Shown here: positions 1 to 7,657 of the stretch, piece after piece
Numbering within the stretch: the stretch's first letter is position 1
Layout: each line of letters begins with the position of its first letter
NCBI RefSeq assembly: GCF_030718205.1
Contig: NZ_JAUZQF010000005.1
Location: 434,001-498,000, forward strand
Source of the DNA: Nonomuraea turcica
GTDB taxonomy: Bacteria; Actinomycetota; Actinomycetes; Streptosporangiales; Streptosporangiaceae
Direction: 5' to 3'
DNA: 64,000 nucleotides
Program-made: the position numbers and the translations under genes
The notes under the pieces: generated by a model
What the model saw: only the letters and a program-made list of their open reading frames with translations
The model's database searches: none
What the model was told of the DNA's origin: nothing

Positions 1-562
1 CGCCCGTCAGCAGGCGGTGCCGTTCGGCGGCCAGCAGCCCGGCCGCCAGGTAGAGCCCGGCGGCGAGGTCCCAGGTCGGCACCACGCTGTTGACCGGCTG
101 CGCGGTGTCCGGCGGGCCGGTCAGGAGGGGGAATCCGGTGGCCGCCTGGACGGTGTAGTCCACGGCGGCCCCGCCGTCGCGGCGGCCGGTGAGCAGCACG
201 TGGATCACGTCGGGGCGGCGCGCCCGCAACGCCTCGTACGACAACTCGCGGAACCGGTCCGCGTTGCTGACCACGATCCCGGCCCGGACCACCAGGTCGG
301 CGACGAGCCTGCGGCCCTCCTCGCGTGACAGGTCCACCTCGATGGCGCGCTTGCCCTTGTTGAGCCCCGACCAGTACAGGCTCGTGCCACTCGCGGCCAG
401 CGGCCACCGGGTACGGTCGACCGCGCCGCCGACCGGCTCCACCCTGATCACGTCCGCGCCCAGCTGAGCCAGCGTCATCCCGCACAGCGGCGTCGCCACG
501 TAGCTGGACAGCTCGACGACCCGCATCCCGGCCAGCGGCAGCGCCCGCGCTTCGTTCTCCAC
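1..562 (-). CDS. CaiB/BaiF family CoA-transferase (partial, N-terminal 187 residues)
   Basis: The visible N-terminus reads like a family III CoA-transferase: an opening PLAGMRVVELSSYVATPLCG segment, then ADVIRVEP, then LNKGKRAIEVDL near residue 73. These match the Rossmann-like N-terminal half of CaiB/BaiF enzymes, which move CoA between organic acids without a covalent acyl-enzyme on Glu. The start is the GTG at 562, preceded by a GGAG at good spacing. The C-terminal part lies beyond the left edge, so the substrate cannot be judged. The catalytic Asp of the family normally lies near residue 170 and the visible part is weakly conserved there. It is transcribed away from the DUF4240 gene in the same direction. 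Confidence 0.85.
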   Translation of the reverse strand, partial: MENEARALPLAGMRVVELSSYVATPLCGMTLAQLGADVIRVEPVGGAVDRTRWPLAASGTSLYWSGLNKGKRAIEVDLSREEGRRLVADLVVRAGIVVSNADRFRELSYEALRARRPDVIHVLLTGRRDGGAAVDYTVQAATGFPLLTGPPDTAQPVNSVVPTWDLAAGLYLAAGLLAAERHRLLTG

Positions 563-654
563 CGCTTCGTCTCCTGACCTGATCTCGGGGGCTCGTTCAA
601 GGATCTTTCCCGTTCGCGCACGTGCCCACCTCGGTCAGGGGAATTCCGCGTGGG

Positions 655-1158
655 TCAGGAGGGCCAGCCGGCGGTGTTCGAGCAAGACTCGCGGGAGATT
701 CCCGAGCCGGTGTCCGGGTAGGTCCCATAGCGCTCGTCGTGCAGGTGGGCGAAGAAGTAACACATCTCCTCGCACTCGGCGTCCAGCACGGCCAGCCGCG
801 GATCCCGGAGCACGCCGGCGTAGAAGTCACGGCCCATGGCGACGATGAAGCCGCGTGCGTACAGGAAGCCGTCGTCGGAGCCGTCGGTTATCGCGTGGAT
901 GTCCGCGCGGTCGATGTCGTAGAGCTTCCGCTCGACTACCCGATCGAGGTCCGTCAGCTCCTCGGCCGACAAATCCCGGCTGCTCGCCGCGAGGTTGGCG
1001 AGGAAGTCCTCCAGTGCCTCGTCGATGACGGCGAGCACGGCGTCCGCGCCAGAACCGGGACTCCTGTCCGTGAGCGCCTGTCGCGCCTGGCCGACGTCCG
1101 CGCCGAGGGGCGCCCAGGCCGCCTCCGCCATGTCCCAGAAACGTTCCTCCGTGTCCAA
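655..1158 (-). CDS. DUF4240 domain protein
   Basis: A 167-residue acidic protein that begins at a TTG with an upstream AGGTGG. The N-terminal motif with ERFWDMAEAAW, the central segment ending in LYDIDRADIHAI, and the block FLYARGFIVAMGRDFYAGVL around residues 100-120 are the hallmarks of the DUF4240 family, which is common in actinomycetes. No enzymatic role is established for the family. No signal peptide or membrane segment is visible. It lies between a CoA-transferase gene and a lacI-type gene in the same orientation, but the 67-bp gap and different themes do not argue for a shared pathway. The last residues (SCSNTAGWPS) look strain-specific. Confidence 0.8.
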   Translation of the reverse strand: MDTEERFWDMAEAAWAPLGADVGQARQALTDRSPGSGADAVLAVIDEALEDFLANLAASSRDLSAEELTDLDRVVERKLYDIDRADIHAITDGSDDGFLYARGFIVAMGRDFYAGVLRDPRLAVLDAECEEMCYFFAHLHDERYGTYPDTGSGISRESCSNTAGWPS

Positions 1159-1225
1159 CGCCCACCTCTCAAAAGCCGATCTTGTGCACCCGCGCCGATC
1201 AGCAAACCAGGCCGGACCGACAGAA

Positions 1226-2242
1226 TCAGGGGAGTGAGGACCGGTGCTCGCTGCTGGCGCGGACGATGAGCGTGGTAGCCAGCTCGATGCGGGTGCCCGC
1301 GGGCCCGCCCGGGTGGGTCAGCTCCTCGGAGATGAGCCGTACGGCCTCGTTGGCCATGTCGTCGAGCGGCTGGCGCACGGTGGTGAGCGGGGGCGACAAC
1401 ATCTCGCACAGGGGCGAGTCGTCGAACCCGACCACGGACAGGTCGCCGGGGATGCGGACGCCGCGCTCGGCGGCCGCCTGGTAGACGCCCGCGGCCTGCA
1501 GGTCGGATCCGGCGAAGATCGCGGTGGGCGGGTCGTCGCGGTCGAGCAGTTCGGCGCCGAACAGCTTGCCGCCGGAGACGAGGAAGTCGCCGTAGCGGGT
1601 CAGCGCGGGGTCGGGCTCGATGCCGAACGTGCGGTGCGCGGCCAGGTAGCCCTCGTATCGGTCGAGTGTGCACTGCACGTCGAGCGGCCCGCCGATGAAC
1701 CCCACCCGGGTGTGCCCCAGCTCGAGCAGGTGGGTGGTCGCCATGACGCCGCCGGACCAGTTCGTGGCCCCGACCGTGGACATGCGCGGGTCGCGCTGCC
1801 CGACGGGATCCAGCAGCACGAGGGGGACGTGCAGCAGCTCTCCGATGGCCGCGATCTCGTCCTTCTGGTGCCGGGAGAGCACGAGCACGATGCCGTCGGT
1901 GCCGCGCTTGCGCAAGATCCCGATCCAGCGCCGCAGGTCGAAGTCGGGCCGCGCGGACGAGGTCACCACGAGCGAGAACCCCCATCGCGCCGCCGCCCGC
2001 TCCGCGCCCTTGATGAGGACCTGCGCCCACGGCGAGCCGAGCCCGTCGATGAGCAGGTCGACCATGCCGACCCGGGGCGTGCTCGGCGGCCGCGGCGTCT
2101 CGTAGCCGAAGGCCCGGACGGCTTCGAGGACCTTGTCCCTGGTGGCGGCCGAGACGTGCTTCTTACCGCTCAGAACCTTGGAAACCGTCGGCACCGACAC
2201 TCCTGCGGCCGCCGCGACGTCGGCGAGCGTCGCTCGGGGCAC
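1226..2242 (-). CDS. LacI family transcriptional regulator
   Basis: A 338-residue LacI/GalR repressor. Residues 1-50 hold the helix-turn-helix and hinge (ATLADVAAAAGVSVPTVSKVL, then a conserved ALP-like hinge replaced by GYETPR). The rest is a periplasmic-binding-protein fold that would bind a sugar effector (DGIVLVLS, VVLLDPVG, FIGGP, RGVRIPGDLSVVGFDDSPL). The GTG at 2242 is chosen because GGGAGG sits 6 bases upstream and family homology starts there, although the frame stays open further up. Palindromic CTTTCGGAAAG sites lie directly upstream. A GH42 beta-galactosidase gene lies 2.4 kb away on the other side of a TnpB element, which suggests the regulator originally controlled that gene. 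Confidence 0.92.
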   Translation of the reverse strand: MPRATLADVAAAAGVSVPTVSKVLSGKKHVSAATRDKVLEAVRAFGYETPRPPSTPRVGMVDLLIDGLGSPWAQVLIKGAERAAARWGFSLVVTSSARPDFDLRRWIGILRKRGTDGIVLVLSRHQKDEIAAIGELLHVPLVLLDPVGQRDPRMSTVGATNWSGGVMATTHLLELGHTRVGFIGGPLDVQCTLDRYEGYLAAHRTFGIEPDPALTRYGDFLVSGGKLFGAELLDRDDPPTAIFAGSDLQAAGVYQAAAERGVRIPGDLSVVGFDDSPLCEMLSPPLTTVRQPLDDMANEAVRLISEELTHPGGPAGTRIELATTLIVRASSEHRSSLP

Positions 2243-2295
2243 AGAACCTCCCGCTGTAGCGGTGCCGCCATCCGGGCTGACACCGGCGAGTGACA

Positions 2296-2460
2296 ACTTT
2301 CGGAAAATCACGTGAAAGCCATTAGCTCTCTGAACTGGGCTAATCGGCCTTCTTTTTGAATCAAGGGGGACTGTTGACAGGATTGAGGACCGCAGCCTAC
2401 CGTAACGGTTCGGCAATGTCACAGTAATCTTTCGGAAAGCTAGTCAGAAACTTTCCGACG
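2296..2460. promoter_or_regulatory. Three LacI-type operator-like sites
   Basis: CTTTCGGAAAA at 2297-2307, CTTTCGGAAAG at 2429-2439 and GAAACTTTCCG at 2447-2457 share a CTTTCSGAAAG core that is nearly self-complementary. Such A/T-flanked CG-centred palindromes are typical for actinobacterial LacI repressors of glycosidase genes. They surround the start of the divergent lacI gene and face the region where the TnpB element begins, so they probably serve autoregulation and the original target promoter. The binding protein is inferred. Confidence 0.55.
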
Positions 2461-2787
2461 CGAAGCGGTGGAGCGCCAGGGTGAAACGAAGGAGCACCGA
2501 GGGTAAGGGGCGGCTGGCCCTTGAATGTGCATAAAGGTGCCTGAGGTGCCTCTGGTTGCGTTATGGCAGGGGTCCCAGCGTGACGGCATACGCATGCAGC
2601 GACTCCCCTCACGTGCGTACCGCCAGTTGCATCACGGCCATCCCTGCCGGTCGGGCCGCGGATGACCTTGCCTGACGTGTATCGCGCGTATGTTCTACCG
2701 ACAGTGCAAACTCTTGGTATCGTCACCGTCACGCAATGTGAAGGCAGGGGAGGCGGATACAGGTCATGCGGGCATGCCCGTTCGGTG
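2461..2787. other. Non-coding left flank of the TnpB element
   Basis: No convincing gene is seen here. The frame upstream of the chosen tnpB start stays open from 2662, but the encoded stretch does not resemble TnpB proteins. The sequence TTGCCT at 2667, 15 bases, then TATGTT is a plausible promoter for tnpB. The left boundary of the mobile element must lie in this stretch, but no terminal repeat can be assigned without related copies. Confidence 0.4.
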
Positions 2788-4485
2788 ATGATCGACAGTT
2801 GCCGGTCGTGTGCTGCGCCCGCCGACCGGCCGCGGGCCGTGCCGGCCTCGGGCCGGTGGGTGCCCAGCATGGCTGAGCTGCGCCCGATCGAGGCGCCGTT
2901 CGTCGTTTCCGAGCGATCCGGGGTGGCCGTTCGTGACCGGCTCAAGAATCTCACGGCCGAGGACGAGCAGGTGCTGCGGCTGGTGGGCGCGCATCTGGGC
3001 GCGCTTGCCTCTGGTGATCTGAAGACGCGCTGCGCCGATGGGCTGGAGCACGACCACCAGAGGTGGGCGGCCCGCAAACGCGAGCTAACCACGTTGTCGT
3101 CGTCGCGGTGGGCCGGGGCCATCACCAAAGCCAGCCACGATCAATGGGCGCTGGCCCGCCGCTGCCAGGCCGCGCACATCGCCGACCTGGAAGCCGCCAT
3201 CGCCACCATCCGGCACCGGCTGTCGCTTCCCGTGGGAGAGAAGGGAACCCGGAAGGCTCCAGGCGGATCCCGCTCGCGGCTGGAGTGGCACGCCAAGAGC
3301 CGCCGCCTGCGCGTGCTGCAGGACCGGCTGCGGCGGGAGAAGGCCGACCACCAGGCCGGGATCGTGCGCATCGTGCGGGGCGGCAAACGCCTGGCCCGCA
3401 CCCGGCACCACCTGCACGCCGCCGGCCTGACCGAGGACGAATGGCGGCAGAAATGGGAGGTCGAGCGCTGGTTCCTGGCTGCGGATGGCGAGTCCGGCAA
3501 GCGGTATGGCAATGAGACGATCCGCATCGATCCGGATGGCGAGGTGTCGATCCGGCTGCCCGCCCCGCTGGCGCACCTGGCCAACGCCCCGCATGGCCGC
3601 TACGTCCTGACCGCCCGGGTAGCCTTCGCCCACCGCGGCACCCAATGGCGGGACCGGGTCGAAGCCAACCGTGCCGTGGCCTACCGCATCCACCTGGATG
3701 TGCAGCGCGGACGCTGGTACATCACCGCCTCCTGGCAGATCCCACCGGCCCCGACCATCCCTATGTCGGCCGCGCTCGCGCACGGTGTGATCGCCGTGGA
3801 CACCAACGCCGGCCACCTGGCGGCCTGGCGCCTGGACGTCCACGGCAACCCGATCGGCAACCCCCGCCACTTCCCCTACGACCTCAGCGGGAACGCTGAC
3901 CACCGCGACGCCCAGGTCCGCCACGCGCTGACCCGGCTCCTGCCTTGGGCCCAGACCTGCGGCGTGAAAGCCATCGCCATCGAAGACCTCGACTTTCAGG
4001 CTGACAAGACCCGGGAAAAGCACGGCCGCCGTAAACGCTTCCGCCACCTCACCCCCGGCATGCCAACCAGCAAGCTCCGCACCCGGCTCACCGCGATGGC
4101 CGACGCCACCAGCATCGCCATCATCGCCACTGACCCCGCCTACACCTCCAAATGGGGCGCCCAGCACTGGCAGGCCCCACTCACTACCAAGACCCGCACG
4201 ACCACCCGCCACGACGCGGCCGCCGTGGCGATCGGCAGACGCGCCCTCGGGCACCCGATCCGGCGACGGACGGCACCGCCCCCTGCTCACCGGAGCGATG
4301 AGCAGGGGCATCGGACCGCCCAGGCCCGACCGGGCGCCCGTAGGCGTGAAGGACCCCGCCCCCGCATCCCCGGACCACGGACACGATCCGCGCCGCCCGG
4401 ACGCGGTGAGAATGCGGGCGACCAGAACGCTCAACACCGTTCGGAGCGTTCGACTGAGCACCTGCAACACATGCTCAGTCCCTAG
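2788..4485 (+). CDS. TnpB-like RNA-guided nuclease / IS200-IS605-type OrfB transposase
   Basis: A 565-residue member of the long actinobacterial TnpB family. The RuvC-like nuclease triad is intact: D338 in VIAVDTNAG, E399 in AIEDLDF and D476 in RHDAAAVAIG. The usual CxxC zinc ribbon between the last two is absent; this branch has PAYTSKWGAQHW instead. Known TnpB proteins are guide-RNA-directed DNA nucleases that help IS200/IS605 or IS607 elements persist. No tnpA transposase is present nearby, so this is an orphan or IS1341-type element. The start is uncertain: the frame opens at 2662, family similarity is clear from about 2871, and ATG 2788 is a compromise. The C-terminus (basic, low complexity) runs into a strong hairpin. 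Confidence 0.85.
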   Translation: MIDSCRSCAAPADRPRAVPASGRWVPSMAELRPIEAPFVVSERSGVAVRDRLKNLTAEDEQVLRLVGAHLGALASGDLKTRCADGLEHDHQRWAARKRELTTLSSSRWAGAITKASHDQWALARRCQAAHIADLEAAIATIRHRLSLPVGEKGTRKAPGGSRSRLEWHAKSRRLRVLQDRLRREKADHQAGIVRIVRGGKRLARTRHHLHAAGLTEDEWRQKWEVERWFLAADGESGKRYGNETIRIDPDGEVSIRLPAPLAHLANAPHGRYVLTARVAFAHRGTQWRDRVEANRAVAYRIHLDVQRGRWYITASWQIPPAPTIPMSAALAHGVIAVDTNAGHLAAWRLDVHGNPIGNPRHFPYDLSGNADHRDAQVRHALTRLLPWAQTCGVKAIAIEDLDFQADKTREKHGRRKRFRHLTPGMPTSKLRTRLTAMADATSIAIIATDPAYTSKWGAQHWQAPLTTKTRTTTRHDAAAVAIGRRALGHPIRRRTAPPPAHRSDEQGHRTAQARPGARRREGPRPRIPGPRTRSAPPGRGENAGDQNAQHRSERSTEHLQHMLSP

Positions 4486-4494
4486 GAACGGTGT
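4434..4494 (+). ncRNA. Candidate omega-RNA 3' structure / right-end hairpin of the TnpB element
   Basis: Two nested perfect helices are visible: ACACCGTTC (4434-4442) pairs with GAACGGTGT (4486-4494), and inside it GACTGAGCA (4452-4460) pairs with TGCTCAGTC (4472-4480) around an 11-base loop. The structure overlaps the last 17 codons of tnpB and its stop. That position, at the 3' end of tnpB and spanning the element's right end, is where TnpB guide (omega) RNA scaffolds lie in characterised elements. The guide would be the sequence just downstream of 4494. Function is inferred from position and structure. Confidence 0.55.
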
Positions 4495-4511
4495 ATGCCT
4501 GCACGTGTTAG

Positions 4512-4616
4512 GTCGCGGACGTCGTGGCGGAGCGGACCGTGACACTGACAGGCCCCGTACGCGAGATCACCGGCGCCGAGCAGCGGCTGACCACCGTCTC
4601 CATCGACCGGCGCTGA
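4512..4616 (+). pseudogene. 3' remnant of an unidentified coding sequence next to the TnpB element
   Basis: Directly after the element, the frame starting after TAG 4509-4511 codes for 34 residues (VADVVAERTVTLTGPVREIT..., ending in SIDRR) before TGA 4614-4616. Codon use is typical of the genome, and the peptide looks like the end of a beta-strand-rich domain. There is no start codon with a ribosome site, so it is best read as the tail of a gene cut by the insertion. The parent family is not recognised; a MaoC-like or beta-sandwich tail is possible. The 5' part was not found on the left side of the element. Confidence 0.4.
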
Positions 4617-4648
4617 GCGAGCCCCGAACTATCGACAGGAGTGTTGAG

Positions 4649-6670
4649 ATGACTCGCATGGACGCGTTCAGGAACCGCGTCAGAGGTTTCGCCTTCGGCG
4701 GCGACTACAACCCCGAGCAGTGGGAGCCCGCCGTCTGGCGGGAGGACGTCCGGCTCATGCGCGAGGCCGGCGTCAACACCGTTTCGCTCGGGGTGTTCGC
4801 GTGGGCGTCGCTGGAGCCCGAGCCGGGCAAGTACGAGTTCGGGTGGATGGACGAGGTCATGGACCTCCTCCACGACAACGGCATCAGCGTCAATTTGGCC
4901 ACCCCCACCGCGGCGCCGCCGGTCTGGCTCACCCATCTGCATCCCGAGGTGTTCCCGATCAGGGAGGACGGGCAGCCGTTCGGTTTCGGGAACCGGCTGC
5001 ACTACGACCCGTCGTCGCCGATCTACCGGGAATACGCGGCGACCATCACGACCAAGCTCGCCGAGCGGTATTCGTTCCATCCGGCGCTGGCGATGTGGCA
5101 CATCAGCAACGAATACGGGCCGACGGCGTACAACGAGGCCGCGGCGGTCAACTTCCGCCGCTGGCTGCAGCGCAAGTACGGCGACCTCGACGCGCTGAAC
5201 GAGGCGTGGACCACCCGGTTCTGGGGCCAGATCTACACCGACTGGGACCAGATCGACGTGCCGCACATCCCCCGCACCTGGATGAACCCCACTCGCCGCC
5301 TCGACTTCAAGCGCTTCACCTCCGACGCGCTGCTGGAGTGCTATCTCGCCGAGCGGGACATCGTGCGCTCCTTCCGCGACGACCTCCCGGTCATGACGAA
5401 CTTCATGCGGTTCTTCCGCCACGCCGACTACTGGAAGTGGGCGCCGGAAGAGGACGCGGTCGCGCTCGACATCTACCCGAACCCGGCCGAGCCCGACTCA
5501 CACGTGTCGGCGGCCTTCAACTACGACCTGTTCCGCTCCCTCAAGGGCGGGCAGCCGTGGATGCTGATGGAGCAGTCGAGCAGCGCCGTCAGCCAGTGGA
5601 AGCTCAACGTCGTCAAGGAGCCGGGGCGGATGCGGCTCGGCTCGCTGGCGGCGATGGCGCGCGGCGCCGACTCGGTCATGTTCTTCCAGTGGCGGGCCAG
5701 CCGCGGGGGCCAGGAGCGTTTCCACTCGGCGATGGTGCCGCACTCCGGGCCCGGCTCTCGCACGTTCAGGGAGATCACCGACCTCGGGCGGGAGCTGAAG
5801 CTGCTGGCGCCGGTGGCGGGCACGACCTCGCGGTCGGAGATCGCGATCCTGTTCGACTGGGACGGCTGGTGGGGGCTGGAGGAGGTCTTCGGCCTGCCGC
5901 GCAACGACTTCAGCTACACCGACACGGTGATGCGGCACTACACGCCCCTGTGGGAGCGGCACTACCCGGTGGACGTGGTGTCGGCCGGGTCGGATCTGGA
6001 CTCGTACAAGGTGCTGGTGGTGCCGAACGCGTACCTGATCGACGAGGAGGGCGTGCGGCGCATCACCGAGTTCGCCCGCAACGGCGGGACGGTGCTCATG
6101 TCGTTCTTCTCCGGCGTGGTCGACGGCGACAACCGGGTGCGGCCGAACGGATACCCCGGCGCGTTCCGCGAGCTCATCGGCGCCAAGATCGACGAGTACT
6201 GGCCGGCGCGGCCGCACGAGGAGTTCGCGGTCGACTTCGCCGACGGGCGGCGCGCGGCTTCCACCTGGTGGCGTGAGGACCTGCACTTGGAGACCGGGAC
6301 GGCCCTGGCGACCTACGCCGACGGGCTGCTGGAGGGCCGGGCCGCCGTGGTCGAGAACTGGTACGGCGCCGGCCGGGTCGTCTACGTCGCGACGCTGCTG
6401 GAGCAGGCCGCCTTCGACGCGCTGGTGGCGCAGACGGTGGAGGCGGCGGGTGTGCCCCGGCGCTTCGCGGGCGTCCCCGCCCATGTGGAGTGCTCCGTGC
6501 GGGGCGACGACGCTTACGAGTACGTGTTCCTGCTCAACCACAGCGGCGAGCTGGGCGCGTCCGTCCCCGTGGGAGGGGAGGGGACGGACCTGCTCACCGG
6601 GCGGCCCGTGTCCGGGGAGGTGGCGCTGGAACCCTTGGGGGCGGCGGTGATCCGGCGCGCCACGCCGTAA
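4649..6670 (+). CDS. Glycoside hydrolase family 42 beta-galactosidase
   Basis: A 673-residue intracellular GH42 enzyme that cleaves terminal beta-galactosides. The TIM barrel covers residues 10-390: GGDYNPEQW at 17-25, the general acid/base E155 in the NEY motif (HISNEYGP) and the nucleophile E308 in LMEQSSSAV. A trimerisation domain (400-600) and a short beta-sandwich C-terminal domain (610-673, VFLLNHSGE) follow. Length and domain order match the family, and no signal peptide is present. The ATG at 4649 has AGGAG upstream. A hairpin terminator follows the stop. Regulation by the LacI protein encoded at 1226-2242 is likely from the original neighbourhood, now interrupted by the TnpB element. 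It stands alone, without a sugar transporter. Confidence 0.95.
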   Translation: MTRMDAFRNRVRGFAFGGDYNPEQWEPAVWREDVRLMREAGVNTVSLGVFAWASLEPEPGKYEFGWMDEVMDLLHDNGISVNLATPTAAPPVWLTHLHPEVFPIREDGQPFGFGNRLHYDPSSPIYREYAATITTKLAERYSFHPALAMWHISNEYGPTAYNEAAAVNFRRWLQRKYGDLDALNEAWTTRFWGQIYTDWDQIDVPHIPRTWMNPTRRLDFKRFTSDALLECYLAERDIVRSFRDDLPVMTNFMRFFRHADYWKWAPEEDAVALDIYPNPAEPDSHVSAAFNYDLFRSLKGGQPWMLMEQSSSAVSQWKLNVVKEPGRMRLGSLAAMARGADSVMFFQWRASRGGQERFHSAMVPHSGPGSRTFREITDLGRELKLLAPVAGTTSRSEIAILFDWDGWWGLEEVFGLPRNDFSYTDTVMRHYTPLWERHYPVDVVSAGSDLDSYKVLVVPNAYLIDEEGVRRITEFARNGGTVLMSFFSGVVDGDNRVRPNGYPGAFRELIGAKIDEYWPARPHEEFAVDFADGRRAASTWWREDLHLETGTALATYADGLLEGRAAVVENWYGAGRVVYVATLLEQAAFDALVAQTVEAAGVPRRFAGVPAHVECSVRGDDAYEYVFLLNHSGELGASVPVGGEGTDLLTGRPVSGEVALEPLGAAVIRRATP

Positions 6671-6673
6671 CGA

Positions 6674-6706
6674 CCCCGCCCGGTCGCGATCATCGACCGG
6701 CGGGGG
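6674..6706 (+). terminator. Hairpin terminator after the GH42 gene
   Basis: Three bases after the stop, CCCCGCCCGGTCG can pair with CGACCGGCGGGG (one bulge) around a GCGATCAT loop. There is no U-run, as is common in actinomycetes. Confidence 0.55.
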
Positions 6707-7254
6707 AAGACGGAAGGCCGCATTGCCGAGCGGCGGGGAACCGGTGGCAGCAAGGGATCCTCCTGATGGCGCGTGCTTGACCAGGCGTCCACTGGGACGG
6801 ATCTCTGGCCGCCCCGTGGCCCCGCCCACGGCGGGCCTCTCCGGGCGTCGCCCGTCACCTCGCGCCCTTTTCTCCAGCCATTCCGAAATACTGATGCTGC
6901 GGTGACCAGACCAGGGAAGGCCGGATCGCCGCAGGTTACAGCGGTGTTACGCGCATCCGTGTCGCTGCGCGTACACCACGTAGCGGGCCGATTCGAAATG
7001 CCGGAACTTCCGACTATGTCGAATGGTCGCCCACCCGTAATGCGATACATGGCTTTTTGTAGAGAAAAGGCCTTTGCCGCTGCAGGGGAGAACAAGCGGG
7101 CGGCCGTCGCTACGGTGGGAATTGTCCATAGCGCCGTCATGGAATATCCCGGGAAACCGTGGCGCCGTCATGGTGAATCCCGGGAGCCGTGCACGACGCT
7201 TCGGCGAGTCCCAGGCCGGTCCTGGACTCCTCCCCTCCAATCGGGAGCGATCTC
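6707..7254. other. Intergenic region with no recognised gene
   Basis: About 550 bases without a frame that looks coded. AT content rises around 7000-7080, consistent with promoter sequence for the small secreted peptide gene downstream. At 7131-7160 and 7162-7190 there is an imperfect tandem repeat, each copy starting GCGCCGTCATGG and containing the palindrome TCCCGGGA. These could be paired operator sites for the peptide gene. Nothing else is seen. Confidence 0.4.
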
Positions 7255-7488
7255 ATGCTGAAGCGACTCCTCGTAGCCACCGCCGTGGCCGCGTCCACAC
7301 TCGTGATCAGCGGCCCGATCACGACACAAGCCGCCAGCGCCGCCGGCACACTCTGCACGACCGTCGAACAGCGTGCCGTGCCGGCACCCGCCGCGGTCAA
7401 GTGCCGCTGGAAGGAGAGGTACGGCAAATGGTGCAAGTTCTGCTACAAGTACGGCGGATGGAGGCTGTCATACTGCAAGTCGCTGTGA
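7255..7488 (+). CDS. Small secreted cysteine-containing cationic peptide
   Basis: A 77-residue protein with a clean Sec signal: K3 and R4, a hydrophobic core and an Ala-rich cleavage region (TTQAASAAG, cleavage likely near residue 30). The mature part of about 47 residues carries five Cys (residues 34, 49, 59, 62, 72) and a very basic, aromatic C-terminal half (KCRWKERYGKWCKFCYKYGGW). GGGAG lies just upstream of the ATG at 7255. It is followed by a strong hairpin. No family is recognised. Possible roles are an antimicrobial or surface-active peptide, a signalling peptide or a wall-associated ligand; none can be shown from the sequence. The odd number of Cys leaves one unpaired or allows a dimer. 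Confidence 0.7.
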   Translation: MLKRLLVATAVAASTLVISGPITTQAASAAGTLCTTVEQRAVPAPAAVKCRWKERYGKWCKFCYKYGGWRLSYCKSL

Positions 7489-7532
7489 CGAAGGCAAGTA
7501 GCCGCTGGTGATTCACCCCGCCGGCACATTCC

Positions 7533-7565
7533 GGCGCCCCGCGAGAAACATCCTCGCGGGGCGCC
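7533..7565 (+). terminator. Strong terminator after the small peptide gene
   Basis: A perfect 13-bp stem, GGCGCCCCGCGAG (7533-7545) with CTCGCGGGGCGCC (7553-7565) and a 7-base loop AAACATC, 45 bases after the stop codon. No U-run follows. Confidence 0.7.
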
Positions 7566-7657
7566 CCCCGCGCGGGATTTTGCACCGCAGGCACAACGAA
7601 CGCGAGCTGATCGGGCACACGATCAAGCGCACCCAACTCGGGGCGGGGGACGTGTAG

